A stretch of DNA of 64,000 bases from NCBI GenBank assembly GCA_018296165.2, contig JACKQL020000122.1, forward strand, positions 1 to 64,000, read 5' to 3'. Under the pieces are notes generated by a model, which saw only the letters and a program-made list of their open reading frames with translations, was not told the origin of the DNA and did no database searches. The translations under genes and the position numbers were made by a program. Each line of letters begins with the position of its first letter. Within the stretch, counting starts at the first letter, position 1. Shown here one piece after another: positions 41,815 to 52,872 of this stretch. The stretch is from Termitomyces sp. T153. Lineage: Eukaryota; Basidiomycota; Agaricomycetes; Agaricales; Lyophyllaceae.

Positions 41815-44800
41815 TCACTCTTCCTCGTCCTCATCCTCCTCCTGGATAGGCTGTCTGAATGCCGGCCCGGACCGGCTTGCAGGGAGCTGTCGTCTCCCCC
41901 CTCTCGTCTCCGTTTCATATATATTATCCTGCGGCAAAGCAGATGCCCTTTCCACTGGCGAATGACCGGCCTTCTGCCTCGCAGCCACCGCCGACCCACT
42001 CCCAGATGACGAGCTCCGACTGTGTTGAGTATTTGTCGTAAGTTTTGTTGGCCAGTGTCCTCTGGAAGGAGGTGATAGCATCATCATCGGTGGTGTTGTG
42101 TCCGTATGCACCGTTGACGACGACGTTGACATTGACATTGACACCATACCCATCTGTCCCAGTCCGCCTGCAAATGGTACATCATCTTCCTCATCCACCC
42201 ACTCATCTTCGTCACCTGGGCTGCTCGATTGCCTTCCGGAGAACACGTCACGAATCGACGCGGGCTCTGATGCGGGTGAGATTGCAATGACCTCGACGGG
42301 AAGGTGCGCCGTGCGTGATTGCCACCCCGGGGGCTCAAGGCCCCAGGCTTTCTTCCAGCTAGAACGTCCAGGACTCATGAAAGGTCCTTGACGCTTCTGT
42401 GCAATGAAAGTGCTCGAGCTCGAAGGCCGGCGGTGTTCGTCCGAAGAACGTCGAGAACGTGGTTTGTATGGCGATGCCGAACGGTAGCCTTCATTCTCGG
42501 ACAATTCGTAAAATGATGCTGGTCGTGAGGATGAAGGGGAATATAGTGAGGAAGTGGCAGAATTGGATCGTACGTGTGTAGGCCTCGCCGATGATTGGCG
42601 TACAACTCGGGTAGTTGAAGACCCCGATCCCATTCTTCGGTGATACCTTCGCATAGGAGATGCAGTGCGCAGACGATTTGATCCTGCTGAACTTTGTGAT
42701 GGAGACTTCCTATGACTATGATGCGGCATTGAGAGACTCCGGATTGACGAAGGCCGGGAAGGGTAGTCTCCTCGTTCCGAGTTTGGTGTATGACTGCCAA
42801 ATGATAGTCTGTTGGGGATCTGAGGGGAATCCATCACAGCCATCTGTACGGATGTGCCAGAGGAACGTCGCGAGTTGACACTACTGGATCGGCGTGACGA
42901 GGCAGAAGGACGCTGCCTATGCCCAAAACCGTTGAAGCCACCACCAATTGACCCCCTCCGTTTTGATCCACCAACGCTGAATGGCTGAGTGGGAGTTGAA
43001 TGGGGCCGAGTGTAACCTATGTGTGAGTTGCCATTGCCCGTGGTCTCCTTGCGTTTTCCTTTCTTATCTTCGTGGAACCAGAGCCTAAACGCCTTCAAGA
43101 TGTTAGCTCGGTTGCGCTGAGGCGCACTTGAAATCTTCGAGTTGGAGCTTTCAGAAAAATTCGGTGTTGACAACGACTGAGGGAAACCATCTCCTGGTGT
43201 GTTTGCAGGGGTTTGAGGAATACTCCGACTGTAGGATGGACCTTCATTGGCATCGGCGAAAACCCATGGTGAGCCAATCTGAGGTAGTTGGCGGTGGATA
43301 GACGGAGGGGGTGTCGACGGGAGATGGTCCTTTTCGGGTTTCAAAGGAGGCGATTTGGTCAGCTTGCTTGAACCTGAACTACCGTGCGAACTCCTTGACT
43401 CCTCCCCACTAACCATCTTCCTCTCCATTTCTTTCGACCTCTCACGTTCCTTCTCTTCACGAACGACCTCCGAAGATTTCTTCCGCACTAACCCAGCGGC
43501 CTCCAACGCAGTAGTAGCACGCTGCATGATACTGACGCTTCCAGATCTCACCTTGCGGCTCTTGCTTTCCTTATCTCTCAGGCTCGATGCAGGTGTGGAC
43601 GGATGAGATTTGGACGAACTATCGAGCGGGGACACCAACAACGAACGTGTAGGTGTTGTTGGTCGAGGCGGAGTCACACTTCGCGGGAAAGTAGGAGTAG
43701 GTGGGACGAATGCGAGTTGAGGCGCTGACCGGGCAAGATTCAAGGTTGCGACGGTATCGGTCTGAACGCCAGTCGAAACCCATCGTTTCTTGGATACCTT
43801 GGGCTCTAATGGTTTAGAGGGAGAGTCGGAAGCACTCGGTAATGATGTTAGTAATGGATCCTGACCCTCTTCCATCTGTCTCCTCTCCGCTTTCTTCAGC
43901 ATCCACCAAAGAGCTCCAGTAGCATCACATGCATCTGATAGTACGGAATGAACTATCTGGGCAGTATCGAATCCAAGCATGCTTAGAGTATTCAGTAGCT
44001 CTCGCTCGACAGGAGTAGAAAAGATGATGGGAGCCGGTGTGGTGAGCAGCGACACAAAATCGACATCGTGTATGGGTAATGGTGAAGGGGTCTTCTCAGC
44101 AATTGGCGAAGACGGATCAGACAGGTTTGAAGATATCGAGCGACGTTTAGTGCGTGCTGGAGTACGGATGGGGTGGATAGGCGGAGTCTTAGTGAAGGTA
44201 GAGGAATTCTGACGGAGAGGAAGAGGGGAAGGAAGGGAAGTCTCTTCTTCATGTACTGTTTCAGGACGATTCACTTTCGTATGTAATGATAGTTTCCGAA
44301 TGGTAGCCTCACTGGGATTACGGTGAAGACCAGTGGAATTTTCAAAGGGATCGTCTGGAGTCTCGTCGGGTGTAGTAGGGGTAGATGTAAATTCTGATGT
44401 GGTGACAAGGGGGGAGGCACTGGGGGACATCATGGAGCTCGCTGATGAAAACACACTATCAGGTTGTTGCGAGTCTATTTCGTAGGTCAACTTGCGAGTT
44501 TTAAACCAGTCATGACTGAGAATCTGGGGAATAGTGAGACGTGCTGATACATCCTTTTGGAGAATGCCTTTGATGAGATTTCGAGATTCTGAATGGAAGG
44601 TGTAAGTGGCTGACAATTGTACGATCGCGACTATACTACCTATCGACAGCCAATCAGGGTCTTCGAAGTCTGCTTCTATTATCATCTGCCGCATGACACC
44701 TTCGTCATCGTCATCGAATGGAAGAGTACCTGTGAGGAGACAATACAGTATTATGCCCAAAGACCATACATCAACCTCTATGAAAATGCGTCAAACAGGT

Positions 44801-45517
44801 CCTAAAATAGGACAAATGCAGCACTACCTGGTCCTTGATATTTCTTCCCTTCTAACATCTCCGGCGAGGCATAGCCTGTAGTACCACAGAACGTCTCCAT
44901 GAAGGAGCCCTTTTCGTATTCACGCGTGAATCCAAAATCCCCCAACTTGACACGACATCGTTCGTCCAAGAGTACATTCTCCAATTTCAAATCTCTGTGA
45001 ACGATCCCGCGTTCATGAAGATAGGCAACAGCAAGACACAGTTGACCAAATATCAACCTCGTCTCTTCTTCCGAAAGTCTACCTTTCTCCACGAGATAGT
45101 CAAACAGCTCTCCGCCAGAACAGAGTTCCGTGACAATCCATATATATGATTCCGTCGCGATGACCTCATACATCTGTGTAACATGGGGATGATGAAGTTG
45201 CCTGTGATGATGTATCTCGCGAGTTAGAGAGGCAGACATAGCTTTTGGAATCTGCTTGATGGCAACGCGAGTCGATGTTAGACGATGTGTGCCCATCCGC
45301 ACTTTACCATAAGCCCCTGTCAAGAGGTTAGAGGCGGTGAAAATACTCAAAGTAGGTACTCGCCTTCTCCAACGACCTTCCCCAGAGTATAGTTTCCAAC
45401 AACTCTCATCTTGTTTGACGAAAGTTCCTTCCCAAGTTCATTATAGGCATTAGCAAGCTGAGCTTTGTGGTTCTGGGTCACAGAACCAGTGAGTTTGTGA
45501 CCTTTCAAAGAAGACAT
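41815..45517 (-). CDS. CAMK-type serine/threonine kinase with long disordered C-terminal tail
   Basis: About 1180 residues in four exons. The start at 45517 gives MSSLKGHKLTGSVTQ. The kinase domain (residues about 42-310) has YTLGKVVGEGAYGKVRMG, VAIKQIPK (catalytic Lys), HRDLKLENVLLD, KLGDFGFTREY, FCGTTGYASPEML and EVDVWSLGIILYCLLTGTLP. The AMPK-related/Kin1-Kin4-Gin4 group fits best (CAMKL). A UBA-like segment follows at about residues 460-510 (ELLNTLSMLGFDTAQIVHSV). The rest is Ser/Pro/Arg-rich, predicted disordered, and ends in an acidic run (EEDEDEEE). The first intron (about 45326-45372) appears to use a GC donor inside the glycine-rich loop; two further introns are GT-AG. Cell polarity or cell-cycle roles are typical, but the ortholog is not decided. 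Confidence 0.88.
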
Positions 45518-46028
45518 GACAGCATTGACAGAAAATTAAAATAAGAAAAGAGAGGAGGGCGGCGCAATGGCCTAGAGACGAGATAATTTGTGGTGGAGAA
45601 TGACTGTGACGAGCTGTGGCGTGAGAATTGGCATGCCAACGAAACCTTAAATGTTGATTCAATTTCCATCGTTCGAATTCTCACTGTCGCCTCCGGGTCT
45701 CGGCTTTCTGCCTCATTTCAACTCGCAAGCAATTCTTTTACAGTCCAACAAACAGTTCGTTGATCTTGCTCAGTCTATCGAGTAGAGCGTACATACGACA
45801 AGACTTACTTTCTGACAATCTCTCCCGAAGGACTCCATCTACCAGCTTGAGCGAAATTGTGGTTTACAAAGTCTTTTCGCCATTTTGATCTGAAGTGTTA
45901 GAGTATTTTAAGTGTATATTTATTCATTCCACAACTTCACAGCCAAGTCTGGATCCACTGATAACTAAGATTCAAAGACATACTAGATAGGCCGAAAAAA
46001 TCTACGCTTAGTAGGTGAACATTGCAGA
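45518..46028. promoter_or_regulatory. kinase gene promoter region
   Basis: 511 bp upstream of the kinase start. AT-rich near 45530-45550 and 45890-45930. Open frame 45450-45662 (-) is the read-through of exon 1 into the leader. No specific motif. Confidence 0.35.
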
Positions 46029-46385
46029 TTACACAACACAGAATCTCCCTGTGGCATGCATCTTATCAGCCCGAGCAGAATATTTATACGACTCTGAGGT
46101 CGGTTCGGTTGTTGGAGAGTAGCTGGATCTTGCATAGCTGCGACATGTGCCATCGCCTCGATACTCTTCTCTCCTGAACAAAACAGTTGAAGTCTCCGGA
46201 GACTTTGACCTTGTCTTCAGGAGAAGAGTAGTGGTGGTGTTGAAGCTCTTGGACGTCAGGAAGTCTCTGGAAAGCGTCATGACTGGCTGGTTGTAGACTG
46301 GGACAAACTCCGGCTTCATTGGACTTTCTTGAATGTCCTGCGGACTAGGGTCTTTCAATAAATAAGCTGGACTTTTTAAAACCAT
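46029..46385 (-). CDS. hypothetical ORF (118 aa)
   Basis: ATG-initiated frame, Ser/Thr/Arg-rich, without introns, signal peptide or recognisable domain. It lies between the kinase promoter and the RAX1-like 3' end and may be spurious or an exon of a larger transcript. Confidence 0.22.
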   Translation of the reverse strand: MVLKSPAYLLKDPSPQDIQESPMKPEFVPVYNQPVMTLSRDFLTSKSFNTTTTLLLKTRSKSPETSTVLFRREEYRGDGTCRSYARSSYSPTTEPTSESYKYSARADKMHATGRFCVV

Positions 46386-46740
46386 ATGTTACATTTCATC
46401 ATTAAATATCCTTAATGTAGAAACAGGCAAGACTGCTGAAGAGCGTGAACAACCATTTGTTAAGTCAACAACGATGTGTAACGGGTAATGCATCGATGTG
46501 ACCTGGGAACTGCAGCAAAATAATAAGGGTATCCTAGACTGTGAGGCAAACGAAAACACAACAAGAGCAAGACTTAACAAAGAGAGGGACTATGAAAAGG
46601 ATACTGTGTAGTGAGTGAGAATAGGAGATAGAAATCGTCATCATGGAGTACCAAACAAGTTCCTGCAAGAGGCACCGACGAAATCCCGTGATATAAATAA
46701 CCCAGTACGTCCCAGGTGAGTTAATCGGTATGTAATGCTA
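46386..46740. other. intergenic
   Basis: 355 bp between the hypothetical ORF and the RAX1-like stop. Only the minus frame 46389-46580, unrecognised. Confidence 0.5.
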
Positions 46741-48091
46741 TTAGAGGCGGTGCCCAGGAACTGCCCAGAACATCATCGTCAAAGCGACGACAAAGATAGC
46801 GATCAGGAAGCTAACCCATATCGCGCGACCCAGGAGCAATTTTTTGACGTAAGGCTCGCGGATAGTAAGGGTGCGAAAAGGTGTGGTCTCAGATTGACCA
46901 AGGAAAACGAGGATAGGGTCAAGCTCGTATTGATGAGATATGAGACAGAGAATGGCGATGAAGAAGGGTATGAACAGCTGCAGATGACATCAGATATACT
47001 TCAGGATACAAGACTACCTGCTTACGAAAAACCGCTTGGACTTTGGTTGCACATCAAGGAATACAAGCGAAAACGCTGCTGCAAGTCCAATCCAAAGAGT
47101 GATGAGCCCTACAATAAGACGAACCAAGGCCGACACAGGCGTCAAAGTTCCAAACGCCTTGGAGCGGAGGAAGCGCGGGAAGGCGTCCTGCTCCATTGCC
47201 CGGAAACAGTATTCCTTCTGGGCGTGGAAGAGATCAGGTATCTGAGCCATCAAGGTCTCCTCGGCCTGGTTCCTGGGCTCTTGAGTACTACTTAATGGGA
47301 AGCTGTGGATACGGAGGGAGGGCGGGAGGTAGATCTCGTGGTTCTCAGTCACGTTTACAGTAGTGGGAGGCGAGAGATATCGGAAGAAAATGCGCTCAGC
47401 AGAGGCGATAAGGTCGAGACGGGTGATTGCAGCCGACCGAGGTATGATGGTTGGCGCGCGCGAAGCGCGCCGCATGTGAAAGAGCGTTGGTGTGCGTCGG
47501 GACAACGAGAATGGGGTGGTAGAACGCGGCTGTTCCTTCCCGTCTTCGCCTGGTGATGCAACACGTGTATAGTCAGACAGGGCTGCAGTCCCTGGTCGAG
47601 GACTAGTTGAGCGACCATCCTGGCGTGCTTTTTCATCGCCAGCTACAGCAAGATTACGTTTGTCCATTTCAGACATCATTTCCCCCGTGCTCGCCGTGCT
47701 TCTCTTCGTCCCTCCTCCGTCAGGATTCAGTCCCACTATAGTGCCATATATAGACCCTCGTCTGCGCGCGTAGTCCCAGTACTGTGGCCAATCCTCCTTA
47801 ATCGTGCGACCCGATTTACGAACATCTTTGAAGTAGGCACGGCAAAGATTTTCGTGCTGTTGAACGTCTAACCAGAAATCCAGGATATCTTCTGCTCCTT
47901 CTCGCTGTAGAAAAAGACTAGGAGGAGTCTATTAGTACACTTCGAATGGAATAAAGGTCTTCAACGCACTAGAACATAAACAAGTCGACAGGTGGACGGG
48001 TTCGCCTGGAAAGGACTTCAGTGAACGATGGCAGCCTATTCCTACGACTCTGAGCCCAGTCATCCTGTTGGCGCTTCTCGTCGGCGTCCAT
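46741..48091 (-). CDS. RAX1: RGS-domain membrane protein, RAX1-like
   Basis: Three exons, about 417 residues. The ATG at 48091 starts MDADEKRQQDDWAQSRRNRL. The split RGS domain begins LPSFTEVLSRRTRPPVDLFM and continues EGAEDILDFWLDVQQHENLC. It is interrupted by a Ser/Thr/Pro-rich linker (about residues 95-185) and ends with QIPDLFHAQKEYCFRAMEQD and FPRFLRSKAF. Three hydrophobic segments follow: RLIVGLITLWIGLAAAFSLV, FIPFFIAILCLISHQYEL and AIWVSFLIAIFVVALTMMFW. An RGS-like domain with a membrane C-terminus is the architecture of yeast/Schizosaccharomyces Rax1, involved in bud-site/polarity landmarks and septum control. The last intron (about 46981-47029) follows the first TM segment. It is divergent, by only 134 bp, from NDUFA2. 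Confidence 0.82.
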
Positions 48092-48225
48092 GACGGTCAG
48101 CAATGGTGGACAATAAGTAACCTCACTGTCGGCGAAAGTTGACCAACACGTGGAAATACAGGCTTACATCAGCACTTTCCGCTCCCTGCCCAACACGGCC
48201 CTGTCAAAACGCGGCCTCGATACTC
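48092..48225. promoter_or_regulatory. compact bidirectional promoter, RAX1-like / NDUFA2
   Basis: Only 134 bp separate the two ATGs, so both transcripts must start within this interval or use very short leaders. No TATA box is visible. Confidence 0.5.
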
Positions 48226-48608
48226 ATGTCGATCTCCAAGGCTCTCTCACCAGCGTTGAGAGAAATAAGGATTCTTTTGTCCCAGACGGGAACAGCATCT
48301 GCGGGCACTCGGTCAGAAACCTCAACAATTCGATTACTAGTCGTGACTCTAACCGTGCTTTTTAGGGAGTTCATCCTCTCACGATATGCAACAATAAAAC
48401 AGCATAATCCCGACCTTCCTGTTTTGATTCGAGAAGCGAATGGTACCCCGGCAAGAGTGTTTGCGAGATTTGGTACGGTGTCTCTATCCTCTCTCATTCC
48501 TGGTGTGCTTACCGTTTTGCAGAGCGTGGAGTAGAGAAGCACGTTGAATTAGACAACCTGAATGCGAAGGATGTCGAATCCAAAGTTGTACAACTCATAG
48601 GCTCATAG
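48226..48608 (+). CDS. NDUFA2: NADH:ubiquinone oxidoreductase B8-type subunit (complex I)
   Basis: Exons 48226-48311, 48366-48472 and 48523-48608 give 92 residues, close to the usual 95-105. The protein starts MSISKALSPALREIRILLSQ and continues REFILSRYATIKQHNPDLPV, LIREANGTPARVFARFERGV and VELDNLNAKDVESKVVQLIG. This matches the thioredoxin-like L51/S25/CI-B8 fold, in particular the NDUFA2/B8 pattern IRE..G..P.V.AR(Y/F). It is a small accessory subunit of mitochondrial complex I facing the matrix. Phases close and there are no defects. The unspliced frame hides the gene, because the intron 1 region is open. Confidence 0.92.
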
Positions 48609-49559
48609 TTTCCAAAGGATTGCCGATCTTCACAGTGTGGCTCCGACATGTGTCACCGAAGTTAGATTCTAGGCCAAGGGTACAATAAAAATTGTCAACT
48701 CACTTTTCTCATGCAGTGGTTCCTTTCGTCGTTGTGTCGCTCATACGGCTTCGGTCCTCTCAACTTGCTCTTGACCTTGGGGGGTCTTTGCTGCTCAAAC
48801 AAGTTCATACTGTTGTCACAAGTATCATTAAAAGGCGTCGAACTACCCACTGACATTGGTGCAAGTAACGGCACGGTTGAAGATCACCGAGACGTCAAAA
48901 TGTATTCAAGTACATCCATTCAATTTCATGCCAGACGTCGAAGGGTACTTGATCATTTCTGAAGTACGGTACAGGCTAGCCGACACATTTCTACTTAGAC
49001 CCCGTCAATGCACGCCAATTTTTGCCTTACTTATCCGTCTCTTCAACCCCATTTCATATTCCCAAGATCAGAACGGCTGATTGCGACCACTCAATATATT
49101 CAGCTATATTGATGGTTTTTTCCGCTTCATATTTGCTTTCTGCGTACATTTGCTCTACAGTCGCGTGTAGATGGAGGATAATACCTCACTTCAATGCACT
49201 CATGCGAAGGCTACATTATTCTCTGGCCGAGCCGTCAATCGCTGTGGGTATGAGTCACGGTGGCAACATGCCAGGTGCTGACGTCTCCCGCTAGCGAGTG
49301 CTCTCTGCGGTTATCCATCACCCGTCTTAGGGAATATACTGGCGCCTAAAGGGCCGCTTGAAATGACCTGAGTCTGGACCACAGCCTTTCGAAGGTTGAT
49401 GAGCATGCGTGTAGTTAAAATCCCCATGGCAGCATGGAAGGGGCTTCAGGGAAAGGTGTCAGTAGTTATTCTCGTACTGAGATTCAAGATAAGAATAGTA
49501 CCTATAACTAAACCAAGGTATTTTTGTCACTCCCTACAAAATGGATCAGCAAAAAATCG
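48609..49559. other. intergenic
   Basis: 951 bp; frames 48711-48962 and 49022-49294 are unrecognised. 3' flank of NDUFA2 and of the minus-strand DUF6533 gene. Confidence 0.5.
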
Positions 49560-50827
49560 CTAGTCAAGAAACAGCACTAGACTGACAACGACCATTAAGT
49601 TGTTGAAGACAAGGAGGACGGTGATTCTGTATCCATGCCAAATATGTCAGAAACATAACGTGAGCGATGCTATCGACTTACCCGAAAAAATAAAACAGGT
49701 TATCGCGCAACAGCACAGAATAAAGCGAAACTCGTGTCCTCTTCATGAGTCGTGTTGTAGTCGTCTTCAAAGTCTTAAATAGAGCGAAACAAAACAGAAC
49801 CCCTTCAAACACAGTGGCTGGAACCCATTGTAGCCACTCTACGCCAGAATGAATGGAAGGGCAGCCTGGCAGTGGGAGATGGATGGAGTCGGCTATCACT
49901 GCCCTCCGTCTTTGAGCATTATGAATGAGAACCCATAGGAAACCCGCAATCGAGCCAAAGAAAAGTAGGGTGTTGAAAATGGCCACCTGTAAGATCATGT
50001 GAGCCTGACTGAGGGTGCTAGCATAAGAGCACGACAGCCATAGTATAGCCGCCTCGGAGCTTACCCTCTTGGAACAATTATATAACGCATACACTCGTAG
50101 CATCATGACGATCTCAATAGACCACAGACTGATTGCACCAACGATTCGAATGATAGAATCCATAGCGACACAACTGAGATAGCAATTCTACGTGATTGGT
50201 TTGTCACGATGAGAATTATGGGACACCCACAGAGTATCAGAAGTTATTCCTGGTATTGAAAACACGTGTATCTGTGTTACATCGAAGATGAGGAGAGCTA
50301 GACTTCACGAATTTGAAGGTAACCGCCATTAAATGTGAAGGGGACTTTGGTCAGATCACATACCTGTAGTAGCGAATCTAACCGAGAAGGGCCAAAATTA
50401 GTCAGCGGACCTCGAGAAGACAGTGTAGACACGAGTTACCCATAGAAACATATATTTACTAAAGCCTGGCTTTTGAGACTGGGAAAGATGAGTCCGTTGG
50501 TATGCTGAAAGGTAATAGTCGCTGTACCCAAATATAACGTATCTATTAAGAAATAGAGTTCCAGATTGGGCATGTTCAGTGTCCACAACCGTCACGCGCA
50601 CCTCATCTTCGAGAGTAATCACTGGCGAATCAGCGAATCACTGTTAGCAATGTCGCAATAAAAATATCATATAGCTTACGATAATCATGAACAATCCATG
50701 TTAAACCAACGACTGAGCAATCATTAAAAAACGAGCGAAGATGGAACTTGAAACACGCACGACAAGCATGCAAAGGAATAAGACTTGCACGGTAAAGAGT
50801 GATAAATTTCCCAGTGTTTTCTGTCAT
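49560..50827 (-). CDS. DUF6533-type multi-pass membrane protein
   Basis: Several exons; boundaries are partly approximate. The start at 50827 (MTENTGKFITLYRASLIPLH) splices into FVVGLTWIVHDYLITLEDEI and then RYIW, which is the diagnostic DUF6533 motif (DYLLTLEDEV..IW). The segment around 50400-50520 (SKYMFLWVTRVY) fits the next helix, but its exact splicing is unclear. Downstream exons encode IIRIVGAISLWSIEIVMMLR, VYALYNCSKR, VAIFNTLLFFGSIAGFLWVL, WVPATVFEGVLFCFALFKTL and LLRDNLFYFFG. The last exon, ITVLLVFNNLMVVVSLVLFL, ends at a TAG at 49560. The family is very large in Agaricomycetes and functionally unknown. Confidence 0.62.
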
Positions 50828-50942
50828 CGCAGCGGCAGGATACACAAAATATCAAGAATAGAGAACCGATGAACTCGAAAACTAGGCTTAGGATGCCAGA
50901 GATACTTTGAAGGTCGAAACCGAACCATGTAAGTACCCCCTG

Positions 50943-51395
50943 CTATCGCGCTTTTATACGATCCATCTCACGTTTCCTGGTCTTTGTAATTGGATCGAGT
51001 AGCGAATCTATCAGGGCCGGTCGGCATGAAACCATTTCAACGATGTACAAGTGGCTTGTTGGATTCGTTGGGACCTGTACGGCTGATGGAGTTGAGCTCA
51101 ATGGAAGCGCGTGGAGAATCTTGGCATCTATACAGATATCAGGGTTTCTTAAGAAGAGCAATCTATGAAATCGAGAGTTACCTAGTGACCTAGTGATAAT
51201 CAAAGTTGCACTTGATAAACGACCATTTCGGCCAACTGATAGCCCAAGTTCACTGGAAAATAGGTAGTCTCGTAACACAACTTGAGAAGGCATTCTGAGA
51301 TTAGAAAAGAGTCGATCGGCATCAAGAAGTGGCACTCACCTCGGTCCGTAGTCGCTAATGACTTTCAATGAAATATAATAACGAGAGAAAAGCAT
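50943..51395 (-). CDS. hypothetical protein (two exons, 135 aa)
   Basis: The ATG at 51395 reads MLFSRYYISLKVISDYGP; a 45-nt GT-AG intron (51295-51339) joins it in phase to a 352-nt exon ending at 50943. The C-terminus is basic (TKTRKREMDRIKAR). No domain is recognised and no signal peptide or TM. It lies just upstream of the DUF6533 gene on the same strand. It could be spurious. Confidence 0.33.
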
Positions 51396-52380
51396 CGATT
51401 CGAAGGAAAGATGCTTAGCCGGTACGCTGCGCCGAATCAGACCTGCCGTATCATGCTTTAACTTTTCTTTTCTACTTTTGGATGTCACGGCAAATCATGA
51501 AACCCTTTTGCTCGGCACCGGGTGAGAGGCTGTTAGACATAAAAGACAAAGATGATTAGAATCATATACACAGATTAAGTCAATCAAAACAGAAGACGGA
51601 CGGTAGCCAAGGACAAGCCAGGCCTGACCAGGTATGATACACCAACTTTCGGAGACTTATCTATTCATTCATTGACGATGTGGTGAATTTTAGATACGCC
51701 GTCATTGGCAACGCATTAACGAAGACTATCCGCGTTCGCGGGTTTCCGTTTTTGGAACCATGATTTCAGCACCACGTCAGCTGAAAACAAGGCGAAAACC
51801 CGATCGAGGTCTTCCTGTGTTTTCTATGGCTGATACCAAGGTACTTGGCGACACTCCAGGCGGCTACAAGTTTTCTTTGACGTCACCTGGAGAAATCGAG
51901 GTATAACGTCAGGACGGGCCATTCTAATGGCGACCTTACCTCAGTTACCTAACAGTGGTGCTTGGCTTAGCGGCATTTGCGACTTTTGCATGTGTTCTCT
52001 ATAAAGAAAAAAAGAGCTCTCACGAGTGCCCTGGAGGCCAAACGCATTGAAGCCACGATTTGAAGATAAAAAAAAAGGAAACAGGACGAAAGAAAAGAGA
52101 TATAAATACCCGACACAACAGCTAAAGGGTCGGTCAGAGTTGATCGCCTGGTTAGCTACCACCAGGTCCCATTCATTTCTCCTTTTTTGATTTTTTGGAT
52201 TCCACGCCAACGAAGCTTGTTCTATGGAAAGCCGTCCTCAACAATGATCATGGCAGTTCAACTAGATTTAAAAGTGAAATCCAAGTTGAGGATTTTCAAG
52301 AGAACGGACAGTAGCTGGTCAGCAAGATATTTCTACACCTCGGATAGAACTAGAATGTGTTATTCATTCAAGGACACAGT
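51396..52380. other. intergenic
   Basis: 985 bp without a supportable gene. Homopolymer A/T runs near 52005-52080. Confidence 0.5.
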
Positions 52381-52456
52381 TGAATCGGAACCACACAGTC
52401 GAATCGGAACCACACAAATGAACCGGAACCACGCAGTTGAACCGGAACCACGCAGT
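52381..52456. repeat. 19-bp minisatellite, four units
   Basis: Four head-to-tail units of the type TGAACCGGAACCACGCAGT. The first two units read AATCGG...CACACA and the last two AACCGG...CACGCA, so variants are paired. Not a CRISPR: there are no spacers. Confidence 0.9.
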
Positions 52457-52791
52457 TGACCACATGCGATAAAAAGAAAGAGCAGGAAGCAGCAATAGAG
52501 ACAACAGCACTTGTTGTTAGAAACAGGTTTTCCACAAGTTTTCCACGGAAACATGAATGAAAGTCAAGGGCCATAGCTCCAAGCAAATCCACCGAAGTAT
52601 CCATGGTTTTCAATACGAGAGCGCTTAAGCGTCTTCTGCTTCTTCATACCGACCAAGCGAGAAGACAGTCACTCTTCATCGTAAGACAATGAACAAGATA
52701 CCGCGTTTTAAACTTGAAACCCCGACGTGACCCCTATCGTCTCGACACTATCCCGACCTTGTTCTTTTACTTTGCCGAATTTCTCTCAGAC
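52457..52791. other. intergenic upstream of tRNA
   Basis: 335 bp, no gene recognised. Contains a CAAGTTTTCCAC-type short duplication near 52525-52545. Confidence 0.4.
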
Positions 52792-52872
52792 GCATTAATG
52801 GGGTAGTGGTAACCTGGGTCGATGCCAACCACTGTGTTCGACCCGCCGGGAGTTCGATTCTCTCTTAATGAA
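52792..52872 (+). tRNA. tRNA-Gly (anticodon GCC) with 10-nt intron
   Basis: Folded by hand. Acceptor 52792-52798 pairs with 52865-52871 in six of seven positions (the terminal pair is G-A). D arm GGGT/ACCT with a GG-containing loop. Anticodon stem GGTCG/CGACC, five perfect pairs. The loop reads A-T-GCC-A, then an extra ten bases (52828-52837), then T, which is the canonical intron position 37/38. Variable loop of four bases. T arm GGGAG-TTCGATT-CTCTC. Internal A box (TGGGGTAGTGG) and B box (GAGTTCGATTC) are present, and a T6 run lies 8 bp downstream. The first acceptor pair mismatch and AT-rich acceptor raise the chance of a weak or pseudo-tRNA. Confidence 0.75.

Noticed and set aside
41791..42391. 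Frames antisense to the kinase tail
   Set aside because: Shadow frames of the Ser/Arg-rich coding sequence.
48204..48542. 112-residue minus-strand frame
   Set aside because: It is the reverse of the spliced NDUFA2 gene, which has clear family identity on the plus strand.
52381..52456. CRISPR-like array
   Set aside because: Units are contiguous with no spacers, and the host is a eukaryote.
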